Source: PALSA-693 sp963702305
GTDB taxonomy: Bacteria > Actinomycetota > Acidimicrobiia > Acidimicrobiales > Palsa-688
Length of the DNA stretch: 64,000 bases
Assembly (NCBI GenBank): GCA_963702305.1
Contig: CAVPBX010000006.1
Location: 372,001-436,000, forward strand
Direction: 5' to 3'
Shown: positions 7,685 through 16,221 of the stretch, piece after piece
Layout: every line of letters starts with the position of its first letter
Position numbering within the stretch: position 1 is the stretch's first letter
Notes under the pieces: model-generated
What the model saw: the letters and a program-made list of their open reading frames with translations, nothing else
What the model was told of the DNA's origin: nothing
The model's database searches: none
Position numbers and translations under genes: made by a program

Positions 7685-8886
7685 GAGGCGTGCAACCAGG
7701 CGATGGGTTGGCCGGTCTGGACCCGCTCCCCGGGGTGGGCCAGGGCGCCCTCGAGCCGGCCCGCGAACGGCGAGCGGACCTCGGTGCCGGCCACCGTGCC
7801 GAGCAGAGTGCCCACCTCGATGGCAGTGCCCGACTGCAGGTCGAGGCCCGGGGCGGGCTCGAAGATGCCGGGTCCGGGGCTGATCACCACCCGCTCCGAG
7901 ACGTAGAGGTGCTCGCCCTGATGACCGAGGGCGTAGGCGTGCAGGGCGGTGTTGCCGGAGATGGCGTCGACCAGGCGGTCCAGGTCGGCGGGCGCCGACA
8001 CGGCCACGGTGGTCACGCTCGGCAGGGTGTCGGTGATCATGGTCGACAGGGCGCTGCCGGGGCCCAACTCCACGAACAGGCGCTCGGCCTCGGTGCCGCG
8101 CTCCATCAGCCCGCCGAGGCGCAGGATCGATTGGCGCCAGCGGATGGGGCTGACCAGCTGCGCCGACAGGAGCCGGTCCCAGTCCTCGGCGGCGGTGTGC
8201 CGCCGGGCGTCCACGTTGGCGATGACGGGGATTTCGGCGTCGTGGAAGGTGATGGTGGCCAGGATCTTCCGCAAGCGGTTGCGCGCCGGGGCCATGAAGG
8301 GGGTGTGAAAGGCTCCGCCCACCGCGACGGCCGACACTTTGCGGGCGCCCATCTCGATGGCTTCCGCCCCGGCGCGGGCCACCGCGCCGGCCTCGCCGGC
8401 GACCACGGTTTCCTCGGCGCTGTTGAAGTTGGCGACCCACACCTCGCCGTCGGCGAGCCGGCAGGCGATGTCGACCGTGTCCGCGTCGCAGCCGGCGATG
8501 ACGCTCATGACACCTGGTTGGGCGTCGGCGGCGGCCTGCATGGCCTCGCCGCGCTCGGCGACCACCCGCACGCCCTCTTCGAACCCGAGCGCGCCGCTGG
8601 CGGCCAGGGCGCTGTACTCGCCGACCGAGTGGCCGGCGACCCCGGTCGGCTCGATCCCGAGCCGCTCGATGGCGTCGATGACCAGCAGGCTGAAAGTGAA
8701 GGTGGCCAGTTGGGCGTTGCGGGTCTCGGTCAGCTCCTCGAAGCTGGCGTCGAGCAGCAGGCGGGCGATGTCCCGCCCGGACGCGTCCGAAGCGTCGTCG
8801 ACCACGTCCCACGAGGGGTGATCGACCCAGGGACGACCCATCCCCGGCCGCTGCGCCCCTTGGCCTGGGAACACGAAGGCAGGCAC
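7681..8886 (-). CDS. fabD: malonyl-CoA:ACP transacylase (FabD) fused to a biotinyl/lipoyl-like domain
   Basis: Transfers malonyl from CoA to ACP. Residues 1 to about 310 are a complete FabD: FPGQGAQ at the N-terminus, the nucleophile Ser87 in GHSVGEY, and the catalytic His in GAFHTPFM. Residues 324-401 form an extra domain with the hallmarks of a biotinyl/lipoyl hammerhead fold: VISPGPG, a central turn followed by RSPFAGRLE, and GERVQTGQPIAWL at the end. The usual modified Lys (MKM or DKA turn) is absent; the turn reads TVAGTEV. Ordinary FabD is about 310 residues, so this is a fusion. The start is GTG at 8886, with AGGAGG 9 nt upstream. It is the first gene of the fab operon. Confidence 0.9.
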   Translation of the reverse strand: MPAFVFPGQGAQRPGMGRPWVDHPSWDVVDDASDASGRDIARLLLDASFEELTETRNAQLATFTFSLLVIDAIERLGIEPTGVAGHSVGEYSALAASGALGFEEGVRVVAERGEAMQAAADAQPGVMSVIAGCDADTVDIACRLADGEVWVANFNSAEETVVAGEAGAVARAGAEAIEMGARKVSAVAVGGAFHTPFMAPARNRLRKILATITFHDAEIPVIANVDARRHTAAEDWDRLLSAQLVSPIRWRQSILRLGGLMERGTEAERLFVELGPGSALSTMITDTLPSVTTVAVSAPADLDRLVDAISGNTALHAYALGHQGEHLYVSERVVISPGPGIFEPAPGLDLQSGTAIEVGTLLGTVAGTEVRSPFAGRLEGALAHPGERVQTGQPIAWLHAS

Positions 8887-8992
8887 TACAGGGAACCTCC
8901 TGGGATGGGTACGCGGGTGGGACGAGAAGTGTGAGCCCGCGGGTATAGACCCGCGAGCCGTTCAATACGTAACAGCTAAGCTCACCGGGCCC

Positions 8993-9076
8993 GCCCGGAT
9001 GGCGGAACAGGCAGACGCGATGGTCTCAAACACCATTGTCCGAAAGGGCATGCGGGTTCGAATCCCGCTCCGGGCA
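8993..9076 (+). tRNA. tRNA-Leu(CAA)
   Basis: 84-nt class II tRNA. The acceptor stem GCCCGGA pairs with TCCGGGC, with discriminator A. The anticodon arm ATGGT/ACCAT encloses the loop CTCAAAC, giving anticodon CAA for codon UUG. A long variable arm (TTGTCCGAAAGGGCA) and the T loop GTTCGAATC are present. CCA is not encoded. A TAAGCT hexamer at 8977-8982 is a possible -10. Confidence 0.95.
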
Positions 9077-9227
9077 CGGGCCGTTTTCGAACGAAGATCG
9101 TGGTTACTCGACAGATCGGGGGCTCTGGTCGCTCATCGGCACAACTGACTCGGGGCCATTGTTACCCGGGCGATGTGTCCGGCTTGTTACCGGACCGCGA
9201 ACTACCGCGCGGTAGGTCGCCGAGGAG
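9077..9227. other. spacer between tRNA-Leu and the kinase stop
   Basis: No gene is supported here; the short open frame starting near 9100 lacks a ribosome-binding site and family features. With 8887-8992, which holds the fabD and tRNA promoters, it completes the interval around the tRNA. Confidence 0.4.
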
Positions 9228-10742
9228 TTACCGGGTAGTCAGGTCGGAGTGCCCGTCGTGGGCCTGGTCAGAACTGCCGTTGACGGGATGATCCGGAGCC
9301 CACGGCGAGGTCACCTGACCATAGGGGTTGGGACCAGCGGGTTCGTCCTCCGGTTCGTGCTCGGTCACGATCGGGAGGACGATATGGACGAGGGTCCCGC
9401 CGGTGGGCGGCGAGGCCACGGCCACGGTGCCCCCGTGGGCGGCGACCACCCGCTGCACGATGGCCAACCCCAACCCCGATCCGGGCAGGCTGCGGGCGGC
9501 CTCGGCGCGGTAGAAGCGCTCAAACACGTGGGGAAGGTCGGCGGGCGCGATCCCGGGCCCCTGGTCGACCACGTCGAGCGTCCATGATCCCTCCCGGCGC
9601 AGCGTGACCCGCACCGTCCCGCCCGGCGGACTCCACTTGGCCGCGTTGTCGAGCACGTTGAGTACGGCGCGCTCGAGCAGCACCGGCTGGGCCCGGACCG
9701 AGCCGCGGGTGAGCTGCACGTCGAACGTCACCCCGGTCGCCCGCCGCCGGCCTCGCTCGACCGCCCGCTCGACGATGGTGTCGAGGCGCACCTCGATCGG
9801 TTCGGCCTGCCCTTCGTCCTCCCGCGCCAGTTCGACCACGTCGCCGACCAGGGTGGTCATCTCCTCCAGCTGGGCCTGGACGTCGTTGAGGAGGTCCGCC
9901 CGATCGGGGTCGGGCAGGTCCTTGACCCGCAGCAGCACCTCGATGTTGGTGCGGAGGCTGGTGAGCGGGGTGCGCAACTCGTGGCCGGCGTCCGAGATGA
10001 GCTGGGCCTGCTGCTGGCGGGACGCGCCCAGGGCCGCCAGCATGGCGTTGAAGGACCGGGCCAGCCGGGCCAGCTCGTCCTCGCCCGAATCGTCGATCGT
10101 CGAGGCCAGATCCTGGGTGGCCGCCACGTGCTCCGCCGCGGCCGTGAGCCGCTCCACCGGTCGGATCGTCGCCCGCCCCACCAGGTAGCCGAGCCCCACC
10201 GCCACCCCGATGCCGGACAGGGCCACGATCCACAGGATGAGGCGCAGGTCCGCCAGGGTGTGGTCGATGTCGTTGAGCGGGCGGGCGATCTGGATGGCCA
10301 CCGGTGCGCCGGTGTTCTGCAGGACGAGGCCGCCGCCCTCGGTGATCACCCGGTAGCGGGTGCCGCCCGACCGCTGGGTGCTGATGCTCGAGGTCGCGGT
10401 CGGGGAAAGGGCCAGGTTGGCCTGGGCTTGGGTGACGGGGAGGGCCGAGCCGGTGGGCGGCGGGATCAGGACGGACCGGTCCGCACCTACCACCTGAAGG
10501 AGGTTGTTACTGAAGCGATCCAGGAGGCTGGCGATCCGTCCGGTGCTGAACGAGCCGCCGGGCGACAGCTGGGCCGACGCCGCCAGCTCACTTTGCAGGG
10601 ACGAGTCCACCTGGCTGTAGAGCTGGTGACGGACGGCGAAGTACGACGCCAGGGCGGCCAGGGCCACCGCCACCCCGACGGCGGCGGCGACGAGGGCGCC
10701 CAGGCGCACCCGGAAGCTCTTTCGCCGGAGCCAGCCCGTCAC
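9228..10742 (-). CDS. sensor histidine kinase, MprB-like
   Basis: Membrane-bound sensor kinase of 504 residues. TM1 is at about 14-36, an extracytoplasmic sensor region at 40-165 and TM2 at about 166-188, then a HAMP linker. The HisKA box DAGHELRTPLTS carries the phospho-acceptor His254. The ATPase domain shows an N box (NVLDNAAKW, about 362-370), DQGPGIAP (393-400) and GSGLGLAIV (421-429). A 45-residue Pro-rich tail follows. The GTG at 10742 lies 4 nt after the stop of the response regulator and uses a GAGGA within the end of that gene, so the pair is translationally linked. Domain layout and partner resemble mycobacterial MprAB, which responds to envelope stress; the stimulus here is unknown. 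Confidence 0.9.
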   Translation of the reverse strand: MTGWLRRKSFRVRLGALVAAAVGVAVALAALASYFAVRHQLYSQVDSSLQSELAASAQLSPGGSFSTGRIASLLDRFSNNLLQVVGADRSVLIPPPTGSALPVTQAQANLALSPTATSSISTQRSGGTRYRVITEGGGLVLQNTGAPVAIQIARPLNDIDHTLADLRLILWIVALSGIGVAVGLGYLVGRATIRPVERLTAAAEHVAATQDLASTIDDSGEDELARLARSFNAMLAALGASRQQQAQLISDAGHELRTPLTSLRTNIEVLLRVKDLPDPDRADLLNDVQAQLEEMTTLVGDVVELAREDEGQAEPIEVRLDTIVERAVERGRRRATGVTFDVQLTRGSVRAQPVLLERAVLNVLDNAAKWSPPGGTVRVTLRREGSWTLDVVDQGPGIAPADLPHVFERFYRAEAARSLPGSGLGLAIVQRVVAAHGGTVAVASPPTGGTLVHIVLPIVTEHEPEDEPAGPNPYGQVTSPWAPDHPVNGSSDQAHDGHSDLTTR

Positions 10743-10746
10743 TACG

Positions 10747-11430
10747 TCATTCCTCGACGGGCTGACGCAGGACGTAACCCACGCCCCGCACGGTGTGGAT
10801 CAGGCGGGGCTCGCCGGCCGCCTCGGTCTTGCGCCGGAGGTAGCCGATGTACACCTCCAGCGAGTTGGAGTTGGCGCCGAAGTCGTAGCCCCACACCCGG
10901 TCGAAGATGAGCTCACGCGGCAGGACCTGGCGAGCGTTGCGCAGCAGCAGCTCGAGGAGCAGGAACTCCGTGCGGGTCAGCTCCATGGCCCGGCTGCCGC
11001 GTCGGACCTCGCGTGTGCCGGGGTCGAGCGACAGGTCGGCGAAGCGCAGGACGTCGTCGTCGCCGCTCGGGGCGCTGCGGCGGAGCAAGGCCCGGATCCG
11101 AGCGAGCAGCTCTTCCAGCGCGAACGGCTTGACGAGGTAGTCGTCGGCGCCGGCGTCGAGGCCCGCCACCCGGTCGTTGACCGCGGCCCGGGCCGTGAGC
11201 ATCAGGACCGGCGTATGGTCGCCGGCTCGCCGGAGCCGGCGGCAGACCTCGAGCCCGTCCATCCGCGGCATGGCCACGTCGAGCACGATGGCGTCGGCCG
11301 GCCGTTCGGCGTGGGCCCCGAGCGCACCCGGTCCGTCTTCGGCGACCTCGGTCTGGTAACCCTCGAATCGCAGGGCGCGGTCCAGGGCCTGCCGGACCGC
11401 GGGCTCGTCGTCGACTACCAGCACTCGCAC
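10747..11430 (-). CDS. OmpR-family response regulator, MprA-like
   Basis: DNA-binding response regulator, 227 residues. The receiver domain has DDE at the acidic pocket, the phospho-acceptor Asp in VLDVAMP, Thr in MLTARA and Lys in DYLVKPF. The C-terminal winged helix contains LTRTEFLLLELLL and the VRGVGYVLR wing. The start is placed at the GTG at 11430 (VRVLVVDDEP). GGAGGG lies only 1 nt before it, so the next GTG six bases downstream, with a 7-nt spacing, may be the true start. The longer open frame reaching 11964 overlaps the coiled-coil gene on the other strand and is not credible. It forms an operon with the kinase. Confidence 0.92.
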   Translation of the reverse strand: MRVLVVDDEPAVRQALDRALRFEGYQTEVAEDGPGALGAHAERPADAIVLDVAMPRMDGLEVCRRLRRAGDHTPVLMLTARAAVNDRVAGLDAGADDYLVKPFALEELLARIRALLRRSAPSGDDDVLRFADLSLDPGTREVRRGSRAMELTRTEFLLLELLLRNARQVLPRELIFDRVWGYDFGANSNSLEVYIGYLRRKTEAAGEPRLIHTVRGVGYVLRQPVEE

Positions 11431-11506
11431 CCCTCCAGTGTGACGGAACCAGATGAGAATGCGCTGAACGCGGTGTCGGCTGCGGTTTGGCGGGGATCCG
11501 CTCCGG

Positions 11507-11512
11507 TAGTCT
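11507..11512 (+). promoter_or_regulatory. -10 hexamer for leaderless coiled-coil gene
   Basis: TAGTCT, 9 nt before the ATG at 11522, with no Shine-Dalgarno sequence. The region 11431-11521 is shared with the divergent response regulator. Confidence 0.45.
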
Positions 11513-11521
11513 GCCAAGACC

Positions 11522-11824
11522 ATGTCGCGAGTCCTGATCGAGCGCCGGTTCATCGACGTCGCCCAACGGCTCAAGCGCGCCCGCGAGGAATTGGCGGTGA
11601 TCGACGACCAGCTGGCGGCCTTGTCGGAAGCGGCGGACGAGGCCCGCATCCGATCGCTGGTATCGGAGACGTCCATCGCCAACCGCGAGTACACCGAGGC
11701 CCAGCGCCACGCCGACGCCATGGCCCGCAGCCGCCAGATGGTCGAGGCCGACGTGGCAGAGTTGCAGGCGACCCAGGACGAGCTGCTCGACCGGCTGATC
11801 AGCGGTGATCGTCCGGGGTCGTAG
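11522..11824 (+). CDS. small coiled-coil protein of unknown function
   Basis: 100 residues, almost entirely predicted helix with heptad-like hydrophobic spacing (VAQRLKRAREELAVIDDQL and later VEADVAELQATQDELLDRL). It is soluble, with no signal or membrane segment. Strong actinobacterial codon use, a TAGTCT promoter hexamer and its position directly before pdtaR support a real gene. It may form a dimeric or filamentous structure; no catalytic motif is visible and I do not assign a function. Confidence 0.75.
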   Translation: MSRVLIERRFIDVAQRLKRAREELAVIDDQLAALSEAADEARIRSLVSETSIANREYTEAQRHADAMARSRQMVEADVAELQATQDELLDRLISGDRPGS

Positions 11825-11899
11825 ACCTGGGCACCCGACGGGCGGGGTCCAGGGGGAGCAGTGGGGACGAGCGTCGTCGAATCCGAAGGAGTGTGGCCT

Positions 11900-12500
11900 G
11901 TGGCAGTACGCGTGGTGATTGCCGAGGACGAGGCCATCGTCCGGCTGGATCTCAAGGAGATCATGGAGGAGGAGGGCTACGAGGTCGTCGGAGAGACCGG
12001 CCGCGGTGACGAGGCCGTCGAGCTGGTCCGGGCCCACCGGCCCGACCTCGCCATCCTCGACATCAAGATGCCCGGGACGGACGGCCTGACCGCGGCGCCG
12101 CGAGATCAGCGCCGAGCGCCTGTGCGCGGTGCTCATCCTGACCGCCTTCAGTCAGCGCGACCTGATCGAGCAGGCCCGCAACGCGGGCGCCCTCGCCTAT
12201 CTGGTGAAGCCGTTCCAGAAGAGCGAGCTGCTGCCCGCCATCGAGATGGCCATCGGCCGCTTCGCCGAGATGCGGGCCCTCGACGAGCAGGTCAAGAGCC
12301 TCGAAGAGAGACTCGAGGTCCGCCAGGCCCTGGACCGGGCCAAGGGCATCGTCATGGACGAATTGGGCTGGAAGGAAAATGAGGCGTTTACGTGGATCCG
12401 CACCCATGCCATGCACGAGCGGCTGCGGATGCTCGACGTGGCCAACCAGATCATCGACGGGAGCTTGCGCCCACCACCCGCCGACCGGCCCGAGAACTGA
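11900..12500 (+). pseudogene. pdtaR: ANTAR-domain response regulator (PdtaR-like), one frameshift
   Basis: Response regulator that acts on RNA by antitermination through an ANTAR domain. The receiver half begins at GTG 11900 (VAVRVVIAED, AAGGA 9 nt upstream) and runs to DIKMPGTDGLTAA. The frame then shifts near 12098 by one extra base and continues as VLILTAFSQRDLIEQ, YLVKPFQKSEL and the ANTAR helices (RQALDRAKGIVMDELGW, AFTWIRTHAM). The 601-nt span is one base over a multiple of three. Both domains are otherwise perfectly conserved, so an assembly error is likely. It stands upstream of polA as in mycobacteria (Rv1626-Rv1629 order). No PdtaS-type kinase is in the window. Confidence 0.88.
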
Positions 12501-12539
12501 AATGCCCCCCGAGGTTCGTCTGACCGCGGTCGATCGACC

Positions 12540-14149
12540 GTGACGAACTGGAACCTGGCCGAGATCTGGGAGACCGTCGCCGAGGTGCGTCCCGACCATC
12601 CCGCCCAGCGCTGCGGTGAACGCACCGTTACGTGGCAGGAATTCGACCGCCGGGCGAATGCGTTGGCGGCCGATCTGCTGGACGCCGGTCTCGGCCAGCA
12701 GGCCAAAGTCGCGGTCGAGCTCCACAACGGGCCCGAGTACCTCGAGGCCTACGCCGCCGCCTTCAAGGGCGGGCTGGTGCCGGTCAACGTCAACTACCGG
12801 TACGGGCCCACCGAGGTGTTGTACCTGCTCGACAACGCGGACGCGGAGGCGGTGGTCTTCCACGCCGGCTTCAGCGAGGTGATCGACCAGATCCGGGCCC
12901 GGCTGCCAAAGGTCCGGCGTTGGTACGTCGTCGCGGACGGCTCGCCGCAACCGGACTGGGCCCGGTCCTACGAGGACACGGTGTCGCCCGGCGCGGACCG
13001 GGTGTCGCCGCCGTGGGGGCGGTCGGGTGACGACCTGCTGCTGCTCTACACCGGCGGGACGACGGGAATGCCCAAGGGCGTTATGTGGCGGCAGGACGAC
13101 CTGGTCAACGTGCTCGGCAGCGGCGGCAACCCCCTCCTGGGCCTGGCGCCGGTTGCAGATACAGCCGAGCTGCGAGCTCGGATCGCCGGGGCGCAGGGGT
13201 CGTTTTCCAACCTGCCGGCTTGCCCGCTGATGCATGGCACCGGGCAGTTCAGCGCCTTCATCGCCATGATCGGCGGTGGGTGCGTGGTGACGATGCCGGA
13301 CACCCGGTTCGATCCGGCCGCCCTGTGGCGAACGGCCGAGCGCCACGAGGTCAACGGCATCTCCATTGTCGGCGATGCCTTCGCCCGGCCCATGCTGGCC
13401 GAGCTCGACGCCCACCCCGGGGCCTACGACCTTTCGAAGGTGCTAGTGATCAACTCGTCCGGGGTGATGTGGAGCCAGGAGGTCAAGGACGGCCTGCTCC
13501 GGCATCTCCCGCAGGTCGTGCTGTATGACAGCCTGGGCTCGTCCGAGGCGGTGGGGATGGGCGCCAGCGTGGCCGGCATGGGTCTGCACGCCGGTACGGC
13601 ACGTTTCGGGCTCGGCGAGGGGGCCAGGGTGATCGGCGACGACGACCGCGACGTGACCCCAGGCTCCGGCGAGGTGGGCGTGATCGCCCTGCCCGGTTTC
13701 CTGCCGGTCGGGTATTACCAGGATCCCGAGAAGTCTGCCGCGCACCTTCCGCACGATCGACGGGGTGCGCTACACCATCCCCGGCGACTGCGCCACGGTG
13801 GATGCGGACGGGACGGTGCACTTGCTCGGGCGGGGGTCCGTCGTCATCAACACCGGCGGCGAGAAGGTGTACCCGGAGGAAGTGGAGGAGGTCATCAAGC
13901 GCCTCCCGGAGGTCGCCGACGCGGCGTGCGTGGGCGTCCCCGACGACCGGTTCGGGGAGCGGGTCGGGGCGCTGGTGGAGCTGGTCCCGGGCGCGCAGCT
14001 CGGACCCGACCGCGGTGGCCGACGCGGTCCGCGCCGAATTGGCCGCCTACAAGGTGCCCCGGATGGTGCGCATGGTGGCCACCATCGGGCGCAGCCCGGC
14101 CGGCAAGGTCGACTACCCGGCGCTGGCCCGCATCGCCGCCGGTTCGTAG
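12540..14149 (+). pseudogene. acyl-CoA synthetase (FadD-like), two frameshifts
   Basis: ATP-dependent acyl-CoA ligase of the ANL superfamily. The adenylate motif YTGGTTGMPKGVMW is near residue 175, followed by a substrate-binding segment (LPACPLMHGTGQF), the A5-like YDSLGSSEA and, after a first frameshift near 13742, the hinge and A8 region (INTGGEKVYPEEVEEVI). A second frameshift near 13996 leads to the C-terminal PRMVRMV and the catalytic Lys in SPAGKVDYPAL. Each break is explained by one extra base. The motif set resembles FadD19-type ligases for branched or steroid side chains, but substrate cannot be set from sequence. The start GTG at 12540 lacks a clear ribosome-binding site. Confidence 0.85.
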
Positions 14150-14244
14150 CGGGAGCGGCCGGCGCCGGCCGGCGTCTGCGGGCCGACCATGAGGTCCGTC
14201 GCCGACGGGCTTTGGGCGGATCGCGCGTGCAGCCAGCCAACGAT

Positions 14245-14326
14245 CTCGGCGTAACTGGCAAATCTCGGCGTCAAATCAGAGCGAAGGTCGACGGATTTGA
14301 CACCGAGATGTACGGATTACGCCGAG
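14245..14326. repeat. long inverted repeat, 33-nt arms, in a convergent intergenic region
   Basis: Left arm 14245-14277 and right arm 14294-14326 with a 16-nt loop. Each arm has an outer 10-bp perfect block (CTCGGCGTAA), a 7-nt mismatched bulge and an inner 16-bp block with one mismatch. The motif ATCTCGGCGT occurs twice in direct orientation 19 nt apart (14243, 14262) and, nearly unchanged, twice in inverse orientation. No T-run follows. It lies between the 3' ends of two convergent genes; the rest of 14150-14432 shows nothing else recognisable. Confidence 0.8.
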
Positions 14327-14432
14327 AAAGTGCCGCAAGCTGCCGCCGTTCGGTCGAGCCCGGAGGGCGCAGGGTGTCGCCCTGAAGGCCCAGGACGGGC
14401 GTCGCCGCGGTCCCGCGGGCGCCCGCCGCCGG

Positions 14433-15485
14433 TCAGCTCGGGCGCCGGCGCGGATCGAGCAGCGGCCACCGTGGGTCGGGTCGCTGGGCCCCAGCCCCGC
14501 CGGCCTCACCGCCGCCGCCGGCCTCACCCCGCCGGCGCCACGCCACCCCCGACAGCGCCTCCAACACGATCCGGTTGCCCAGGAAGGCGGTGACCTCGGC
14601 GTGGTCGTACGGCGGGGCCACCTCGACCACGTCCACGCCGGCGAGCGGCACCTCCATGGCGATGCGCCGGACCGCGTCGAGCAGCTGGCGGGCGGTGAGG
14701 CCGCCCGGCTCCGGGGTGCCCGTGCCGGGTGCCGCCCCCGGGTCCACCACGTCGACGTCGACCGACAGGAACACGCCGTCGCACTCGTCCATGGCGATCG
14801 ATATGGCCTCGGTCAGGCACTCGCCGAGGCCCCGGGCGACCACCTCGGTCATCTCGAAGCTCCGCATCCCTTGCGCCGCCATCCAGGCGAGCGTCGGCGG
14901 CTCCGGCCAGTAGCCGCGCAAGCCGACCTGCAGAAACCGATCGCCTCGCGCCGCCCCCGACTCGATCAGCCGCCGCATCGGCGTGCCGTGACCGATCAAC
15001 GACCCGAACTGAGTGTCGCCGGTATCGGCGTGGGCGTCGAAGTGGATGACCGACACCCGTCCCCACCCGACGTGGCGGGCCACCCCGGTGATGTCGGGCC
15101 AGGCGATGGTGTGGTCCCCCCCGAGAATCACCGGCAGCGCGCCCGACGACGCCACCGACAGCACCGCGGCCTCCAGCCGGGCCATCGACGTCTCGATCTC
15201 GCCACCCGGCATCTCCACGTCCCCCACGTCGACGACGCCGAGCTCGACCAGCGGATCGACACCGAGGGCCAGATGGGGCCGGCTGCCGTCGTGGGGCAGG
15301 TAGTCGGTCAGGCGGATGGCCTGCGGGCCGAAGCGGGCGCCAGGCCGGTGCGACGTACCCCCGTCGTACGGAGCGCCGATGATGACCGCCCCGGCGCCGG
15401 CGTACGTCGAAGGGTTGTCCAGGTCCGCCGCCGGCACCCCCACGAACGTGGCGTCCGGGCCGTACATGTTGCCGAGACGGGGCAC
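14433..15485 (-). CDS. ureohydrolase of the arginase/agmatinase family
   Basis: Binuclear manganese hydrolase releasing urea from a guanidino compound. The metal-binding motifs are present in order: GGDHTIAWPD, FDAHADTGD and SVDVDVVDPG. Length is 350 residues, with a Gly/Ala/Arg-rich tail of about 30 residues beyond the usual fold. Substrate could be agmatine, guanidinobutyrate or another guanidine; agmatinase would yield putrescine, which the cluster at 25-32.7 kb could consume, but this link is an inference. The start is GTG 15485 (VPRLGNMYG) because a TAAGGT hexamer lies 8 nt upstream; the ATG at 15467 is the alternative. Confidence 0.85.
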   Translation of the reverse strand: MPRLGNMYGPDATFVGVPAADLDNPSTYAGAGAVIIGAPYDGGTSHRPGARFGPQAIRLTDYLPHDGSRPHLALGVDPLVELGVVDVGDVEMPGGEIETSMARLEAAVLSVASSGALPVILGGDHTIAWPDITGVARHVGWGRVSVIHFDAHADTGDTQFGSLIGHGTPMRRLIESGAARGDRFLQVGLRGYWPEPPTLAWMAAQGMRSFEMTEVVARGLGECLTEAISIAMDECDGVFLSVDVDVVDPGAAPGTGTPEPGGLTARQLLDAVRRIAMEVPLAGVDVVEVAPPYDHAEVTAFLGNRIVLEALSGVAWRRRGEAGGGGEAGGAGAQRPDPRWPLLDPRRRPS

Positions 15486-15493
15486 GGCGGCCG

Positions 15494-15499
15494 ACCTTA
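15494..15499 (-). promoter_or_regulatory. -10 hexamer for leaderless ureohydrolase gene
   Basis: TAAGGT on the minus strand, 8 nt before GTG 15485. It favours this GTG over the downstream ATG. Confidence 0.45.
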
Positions 15500-15508
15500 G
15501 GCGCCGTC

Positions 15509-16168
15509 TCAGGCCGCGGTGACGAACAGCTGCTGGGCCAGAGCCGGCCCGAGGGCGATGCTGCGCGCCCCCAGGTCCAGGATGAGGGTGCCGTCGGGGG
15601 CTCTGGACGAGACGGTGGCCTCCGTGCCGGGGACGAACCCGGCCGCCGACAGATACGCCAAGGAGTCCAGGTCGATCTCCACCTGCTCGGTCACCCGTTC
15701 GAGCCGGACGTGGTCGCCCCTCCGGCTCTCCGACAGGGCGCTGAGGATCGGCCCGGTGCCGCCCGATCCCGGGATGGGGTTGCCGTGCGGGCAGGTGGTG
15801 GGGTGGCCCAGCACCTCCACCAGCCGGGCTTCCACCTCGTCGGAGATGACGTGTTCCCACCGCCCGGCCTCCAGGTGCGCTTTCTCCCACGGCAGGCCGA
15901 TGATGTCGGTCAGCAGGCGCTCGGCGAGGCGGTGCTTGCGCACCACGCTCTCGGCGACCTGCCGGCCCTGGTCGGTGAGCACCAACGACCGCCCCCGCAC
16001 CTGCACGTACCCCTCGTCCCGCAGCCGCTTGATCATCTCGGACACGGCGGGCGCGGAGTGCCCGAGGCGCTCGGCCAGGCGGGCCTGGATGACCACCATG
16101 CCTTCTTCGCCCAGCTCATGGATGGCCTCGAGGTACTCCTCCAACGGTGGATGGAAACCCTCGGGCAT
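15509..16168 (-). CDS. DtxR/MntR-family metal-dependent repressor
   Basis: Transcriptional regulator of iron or manganese homeostasis, 219 residues. The N-terminal winged helix reads LEEYLEAIHELGEEG through SAPAVSEMIKRLRDEGYV, followed by the metal-binding and dimerisation helices (VRKHRLAERLLTDIIGLPW, HLEAGRWEHVISDEVEARL, CPHGNPIPG). A C-terminal SH3-like FeoA domain covers about residues 150-219. This is the three-domain IdeR/DtxR arrangement. The ion (Fe or Mn) cannot be decided from the visible ligands. A TAGGCT hexamer 6 nt before the ATG indicates a leaderless message; polA diverges from the same 53-nt region. Confidence 0.88.
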   Translation of the reverse strand: MPEGFHPPLEEYLEAIHELGEEGMVVIQARLAERLGHSAPAVSEMIKRLRDEGYVQVRGRSLVLTDQGRQVAESVVRKHRLAERLLTDIIGLPWEKAHLEAGRWEHVISDEVEARLVEVLGHPTTCPHGNPIPGSGGTGPILSALSESRRGDHVRLERVTEQVEIDLDSLAYLSAAGFVPGTEATVSSRAPDGTLILDLGARSIALGPALAQQLFVTAA

Positions 16169-16174
16169 GGCCGC

Positions 16175-16180
16175 AGCCTA
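16175..16180 (-). promoter_or_regulatory. -10 hexamer for leaderless DtxR-type gene
   Basis: TAGGCT on the minus strand, 6 nt before ATG 16168. It shares the divergent region with the polA promoter. Confidence 0.5.
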
Positions 16181-16207
16181 CTGCCGGTCCTTGTCACAGC
16201 CCGGCCC

Positions 16208-16213
16208 TAGGCT
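16208..16213 (+). promoter_or_regulatory. -10 hexamer for leaderless polA
   Basis: TAGGCT, 8 nt before ATG 16222. It is the same hexamer as the one serving the divergent regulator gene, and no ribosome-binding site is present. Confidence 0.5.
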
Positions 16214-16221
16214 CGGTGCCG

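Noticed and set aside
7685..8965. Extension of FabH into one 752-residue protein
   Set aside because: The upstream half is an out-of-frame reading of fabD; the GTG overlapping the fabD stop gives a normal FabH.
9100..9291. 63-codon frame after tRNA-Leu(CAA)
   Set aside because: No ribosome-binding site, no conserved features, and overlap with the kinase gene end.
11431..11964. N-terminal extension of the MprA-like regulator
   Set aside because: Would overlap the coiled-coil gene on the other strand; receiver domains start at VRVLVVDDEP.
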